From Mytilisepta virgata (taxonomy: Eukaryota > Mollusca > Bivalvia > Mytilida > Mytilidae): a stretch of DNA of 64,000 nt. A model generated the notes under the pieces. The model saw nothing but the letters and a program-made list of their open reading frames with translations. It had not been told where the DNA came from and did not search any database. Shown here piece after piece: positions 60,297 through 64,000 of this stretch. Position 1 is the first letter of the stretch. Every line of letters starts with the position of its first letter. The position numbers were made by a program, and so were the translations under genes. The stretch lies in contig CM051520.1 of NCBI GenBank assembly GCA_028015205.1, positions 32,417,528 to 32,481,527 of the forward strand. The letters run 5' to 3'.

Positions 60297-62019
60297 TCGT
60301 GCGTTAACTTTTACAAAAATCTTCTCCTCTGAAACTACTTGGCCAAATTGAACCAAACTTGGCCAGAAGCATCATTAGGGTATCTAGTTTAAAAAATATG
60401 TCCGATGACCCCGCCTGCCAACCAACATGGCCGACATGGCTAAAAATAGAACATAGGGGTAAACTGCAGTTTTTGTCTTATATCTTAAAAACCAAAGCAA
60501 TTAGAGCAAAACTGACGGGGTAAAAATGTTCATCAGGTCAAGATCTACCTGTCATGAAATTTTCAGACGCATCGGTCAACCCTTTGTTGGATTATTGCCC
60601 CTGAATTTTTAATTTTAAGGAAATTTTGCAGTTTTAGGTTATTATCGTGAATATTATTATAGATAAAGACAAATTGTAAACAGCAAAAATGTTCAACAAA
60701 GTAAGATCTACAAATAAGTCAACATGACCAAAATCATTGATTGACCCCTTATAGGAGTTTTTGCCCTCTAAAGAAGGCATCCAGCGTAAACTTTCTTTTA
60801 AAGATCTTTTCCTTTCAAACTACTGGGCCAATTGAGACCAAACTTTGGTGGAATGGTCCTTGGGTGGCCCCCTTCCGAAAGTATATCTGGCATCCCCGAC
60901 TTCCAACCGAGATGGCTGCTGTTAATAAAAATAGAAAAAAACGGGGGTGACTTTTAAAAATCTTCTTATATGAAACTAAAAGTTGGAACCAAAGTTGGCA
61001 GTAATAGTTCTTAGGAGGTTCTCTTTCAGAAATATGTCCAATGACCCGGACTGTTAACCAAGATGGCCGCCACAGCCGAACTTAGTTTAACATAGGGCCC
61101 TATGGGAAAATTCATTGAAAAATCTTCTTGTCTTAAACCACTTGACCAATTGGAACCAGACTTGGCAGCAATGCTCCTTAGATGGTCCTCTTACAGAGGT
61201 GTGTCCGATGACCCGGACTGTCAACCAAGATGGCCGCCACAGCCGAACTTAGTTTAACATAGGTCCCTATAGGAAAATTCATTGAATAATCTTCTTGTCT
61301 GAAACCACTTGACATATTGGAGGAGGACTTGGCGGCATTGGTCCTTAGGATGTCCTTTTTCAGAAATGTGTCTGATTTCGTGGACTGTGAACCAAGATGG
61401 CCGCCACAGCAGAACTTAGTTTAACATAGGACCCTATGGGAAATTCACTCAAATCGTCTCGTCTGAAACCACTAAGTCAATTAGAATTAGACTTGGTAGC
61501 AATGGGTTCTTAGATGGTCCTCTTTCAGAATTTTGTGCGATGACCCAGACTGTCAACCAAGATGGTCGCCACACCCGAACTTAGTTTAACATAGGGCCCG
61601 ATGGAAAAAATCATTGACAAATCTTCTTGTCTGAAACCACTTGAAATATTGGAGCCAGACTTGGCAGCATTGGTCCTTAGGAGGTCCTCTTTCAGAAATA
61701 TGTCCGAACCAAGATGGTTGTCACACCGAACTTTGTTAAATATTGGACCCCATAGGAAAATTCATTTAAAAATCTTCTTGTCTGAAACCGCTTAGCCAGT
61801 TGGAACAAGACTTAGTAGAAAAGGTCCTTAGATGGTTCTCTTTTAGAAATGTATCCGTTGACCTGGACTAAACCAAGATGACTACCACAGCTGAAATTAG
61901 TTTAACATAGAATCCCATTGAAAAACCAGCCAAATTGACTGCAACGCTTAAATTTTTAGGTCTGCTCAAGGTGAAAAGTTAAATCCAGGTGAGCGATACA
62001 GGGCCTTGAGAGCCTCTAG
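60297..62019 (+). mobile_element. Helitron-like non-autonomous element with ~165-bp internal repeats, + strand
   Basis: The front (60300-60780) matches 1.7-2.45 kb. Seven tandem units follow. Anchors 'CCAAGATGG' at 61058, 61225, 61392, 61557, 61709 and 61873 give a period of ~165 bp, with an earlier diverged unit at ~60905. The tail 'TTAAATCCAGGTGAGCGATA' then 'GGGCCTTGAGAGCCTCTAG' ends at 62019 before T: a small imperfect hairpin followed by CTAG, as at Helitron 3' ends. It encodes no protein. The 5' end is approximate. Confidence 0.55.
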
Positions 62020-62309
62020 TTTTTTGTTGTTTTGACACAATACATTAGAATTCAGGTCTCCAGAAATCACAATATTTACATTTGACTGTAAATTCAGATC
62101 ACCAGAAACCACAATTATTCATTTGACTGCCAACTCTTTTTGCATAATGTAGATCCAATAAATCGGGATCAGTCCTTATGAATAACAACTTCCAAGGGTA
62201 TGATAAAATTCACAACCGGTAACTTCAGAATACAGAATTTAGCTATAAAAATCTTTATAGCATGTACATAACATTAATTTACATTGAGTGATAAATTCTT
62301 CGGTACCGA

Positions 62310-62400
62310 TTTTGGTGCACAAGATGTGGACATTTCATTGGTTTACCATTCATCTGTTGTGCTCAAGGCCTATAACCGATACAACAATCCAAAGTGCAAA
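62310..62400 (-). repeat. Dispersed 'ATCGACGAAATG' family, copy on -
   Basis: 'CACAAGATGTGGACATTTCA' and 'TGCTCAAGGCCTATAACCGA' lie between the two Helitron-like tails. The reverse complement carries the family core. Confidence 0.5.
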
Positions 62401-62440
62401 AAAAAATTAAAAAATTAAAAAAAACAAAAACAAAATAGAA

Positions 62441-63735
62441 CTAGAGGCTCCCGGGTCCGTATCGGAGATTTGGATTTTGTCCATCTTGAATGGAATCCTG
62501 GAACATTGCTGTCAAGTTCCAATTGGCTCACATGTTTCAAACAAGAAGATCTTTTGGTGACCTCTCCCATTTGGCAGTTATGGCAGCCATATTCAATGGC
62601 GGACAGGGTCATCAGATACAATTCCGAAATAAAACCAACTAAAGACTCTTGCTGCCAATTTTTGTTCCAATTGGCCAATTGGTTTCTGACAAGAAGGTCT
62701 TATAGTAAATTTCTAATAGTGTCCTTTGTTTAACTATGTTCGGCACTGGCAGCCATCTTGGATGGCGGGTGGGGTCATCGGAAAAAATTCTGAAAGTCGA
62801 TCATTTAAGGACAATTGCTGTCAAGTTTCGTTCCAATTGGCCAAGTGGTTTCAGACAAGTAGATGTTTAAGGAGATTTCCAATAAGGTCCTATGTTAAAC
62901 TATGTTCGGCTTTGGCGGCCATCTGGGATAGTGGGCGGAGTCATTAGATGCGATTCTGAAAAAAGACAACCTAAGCACCATTTCTGCAAAGTTTTCTTCC
63001 AAAAAGAAGATCTTAAAGTACATTCAACATAAGGTATGTTGAACTATGTTCTTGGATGGCAGGCGGGGTCATCGGATACAATTCTGAAAGAGAACCACCT
63101 AGGGAACATTGCTGCAAACTTTTTTCCAATTGGCTAAGTGGTTTCAGATAAGAATGTACTTAAGTAAATTCCCGGTAGGGTCCTATGTTAAACTATGTTC
63201 GGCTTTTGCGGCCAAATTGGATGGCAGTCGGGGTCATCGGATAAATTCTGAAAGAGGACCGCATAAGGACCATTGCTGTCAAGTTTTGTTCTAATTGGCC
63301 AAGTGATTTCAGACGAGATTTTAAAGTAAATTTCCCATAGGCTCCTATGTTAAACATTGTTCTACTCTTTCAACCACCTAGGAAGGAAGGCAGCCGGTGT
63401 CATTGGATACAATTCTGAAAGAGGACCACGAGAGCACCATTGCTGCCTAGTTTTGTTCTAATTGACCAAATGGTTTCAGTCAAGAAGATCTTTAAGTAAA
63501 TTTCCCATAGGCTTCTATGTTAAACTATGTTCGGCTCATCTTGGATGACAGGCGGAATCATTGGATACAATTCTGAAAAACAACACCTAAGGACCATTGC
63601 AGCCATGTTTTGTTTCAATTGGCCCAGTGGATGCAAAGGAGAAGATTTTAAAGGAAAGTTTACGACGACAGACGACAAATACAACGGACGCCAAGTGATG
63701 GCAATAGCTAAAAAAGGGACAAAATTTAACTGAAT
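62441..63735 (-). mobile_element. Helitron-like element, - strand, same family
   Basis: The 3' end on - is ...GGGAGCCTCTAG next to T (CTAG at 62441-62444). Inside are about seven ~160-bp units, the reverse complement of the + array. Anchors 'GGATGGC'/'GGCGGCCATC' lie near 62482, 62755, 62922, 63052, 63215, 63380 and 63538. Units are more diverged than in the + copy. Frames such as 62470-62733 are repeat by-products. Confidence 0.55.
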
Positions 63736-64000
63736 ATAGCTAAATATAAATCCTTTGGAGGCCTACCATTTGATACTTTTACGAAATTATATGACTCGAT
63801 TGTTTGGAGTACAATTAGCTACGGAGCGGCAGTTTGGGGAGATTTTCATGTATAAATGCGATACAAAATAAAGCAATTTGTTTTTTTATGGGAGTCGAAT
63901 GTTACACACCAAATGGAGATTCAGCTTGGAAAACCCCGTGTGTTAGACAGTGGCGAACCATAATTAATCAGTGGAATCGTTTGAATCGAGGAACACCGAT
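63735..64000 (+). pseudogene. Decayed LINE reverse transcriptase C-terminus, cut by window end
   Basis: Frame 1 gives 'FGGLPFDTFTKLYDSIVW' and 'SYGAAVWGDF'. After a frameshift with a small deletion at ~63850, another frame gives 'CINAIQNKAICFFMGVECYT' and 'RQWRTIINQWNRLNRGTP'. I recognise this series from the region after the RT domain of invertebrate LINE ORF2 proteins. The upstream RT is replaced by Helitron-like sequence, and the element continues past the window. Confidence 0.75.

Noticed and set aside
62415..63733. Short frames in the - strand Helitron-like element
   Set aside because: They repeat the same pattern every ~160 bp on the strand opposite to the element and have no domain.

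Overview
The window is non-coding-rich, AT-rich animal DNA, most probably from a marine bivalve of the mussel type (Mytilus or a close relative). I infer this from recognised repeat families: a tRNA-headed SINE with an 'AATTGACAAGGATTGCC' body, the 'ATCGACGAAATG' dispersed repeat, elements built of ~165-bp units containing 'CAAGATGGCCGCC', and a hairpin-ended element starting 'ATACGACCGC'. No conventional long-exon host gene is visible. Most of the sequence is transposable elements and tandem repeats.

Layout. 1-7.6 kb: repeat debris and one SINE, with three very short candidate exons on + (4468-4515, 5814-5864, 6163-6225). 7655-20147: one complete but broken Ty3/Gypsy LTR retrotransposon on the - strand. 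It has two 656-bp LTRs, gag, a -1-frame pol and an env-like third frame. Its pol is split by a 3,024-bp hAT-like insertion (13263-16286) that itself contains a hairpin-ended element (~13492-15405). 20.6-21.2 kb: two short palindromic elements. ~21410-43042: a 21.6-kb tandem array of about 17 units of 1.22-1.28 kb. 43-56 kb: degenerate reverse-transcriptase fragments, MITEs, several dispersed and tandem repeats and a SINE. 56.1-57.7 kb: a foldback element with long inverted arms. 58.0-59.7 kb: a further candidate exon and two short reading frames. 60.3-63.7 kb: two tail-to-tail Helitron-like elements made of ~165-bp units. 63.7-64.0 kb: the decayed end of a LINE reverse transcriptase, cut by the window edge.

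The most interesting observation is inside the array. Each unit carries a 60-bp block bounded by a 3' splice site (TTTCAG) and a 5' splice site (GAG/GTAGGG). Read in phase 1, it encodes a 20-residue charged helical repeat, GIPELRETVEELKIKQQEIG. All 17 copies keep frame and both splice sites, and only two copies have a substitution. The candidate exons on either side are also symmetrical phase-1 exons on the same strand. I therefore propose, as inference only, a + strand gene with a membrane segment (6163-6225) and a coiled-coil stretch expanded by tandem exon duplication. The Ty3 element would lie antisense in one of its introns. Transcript data would settle this.
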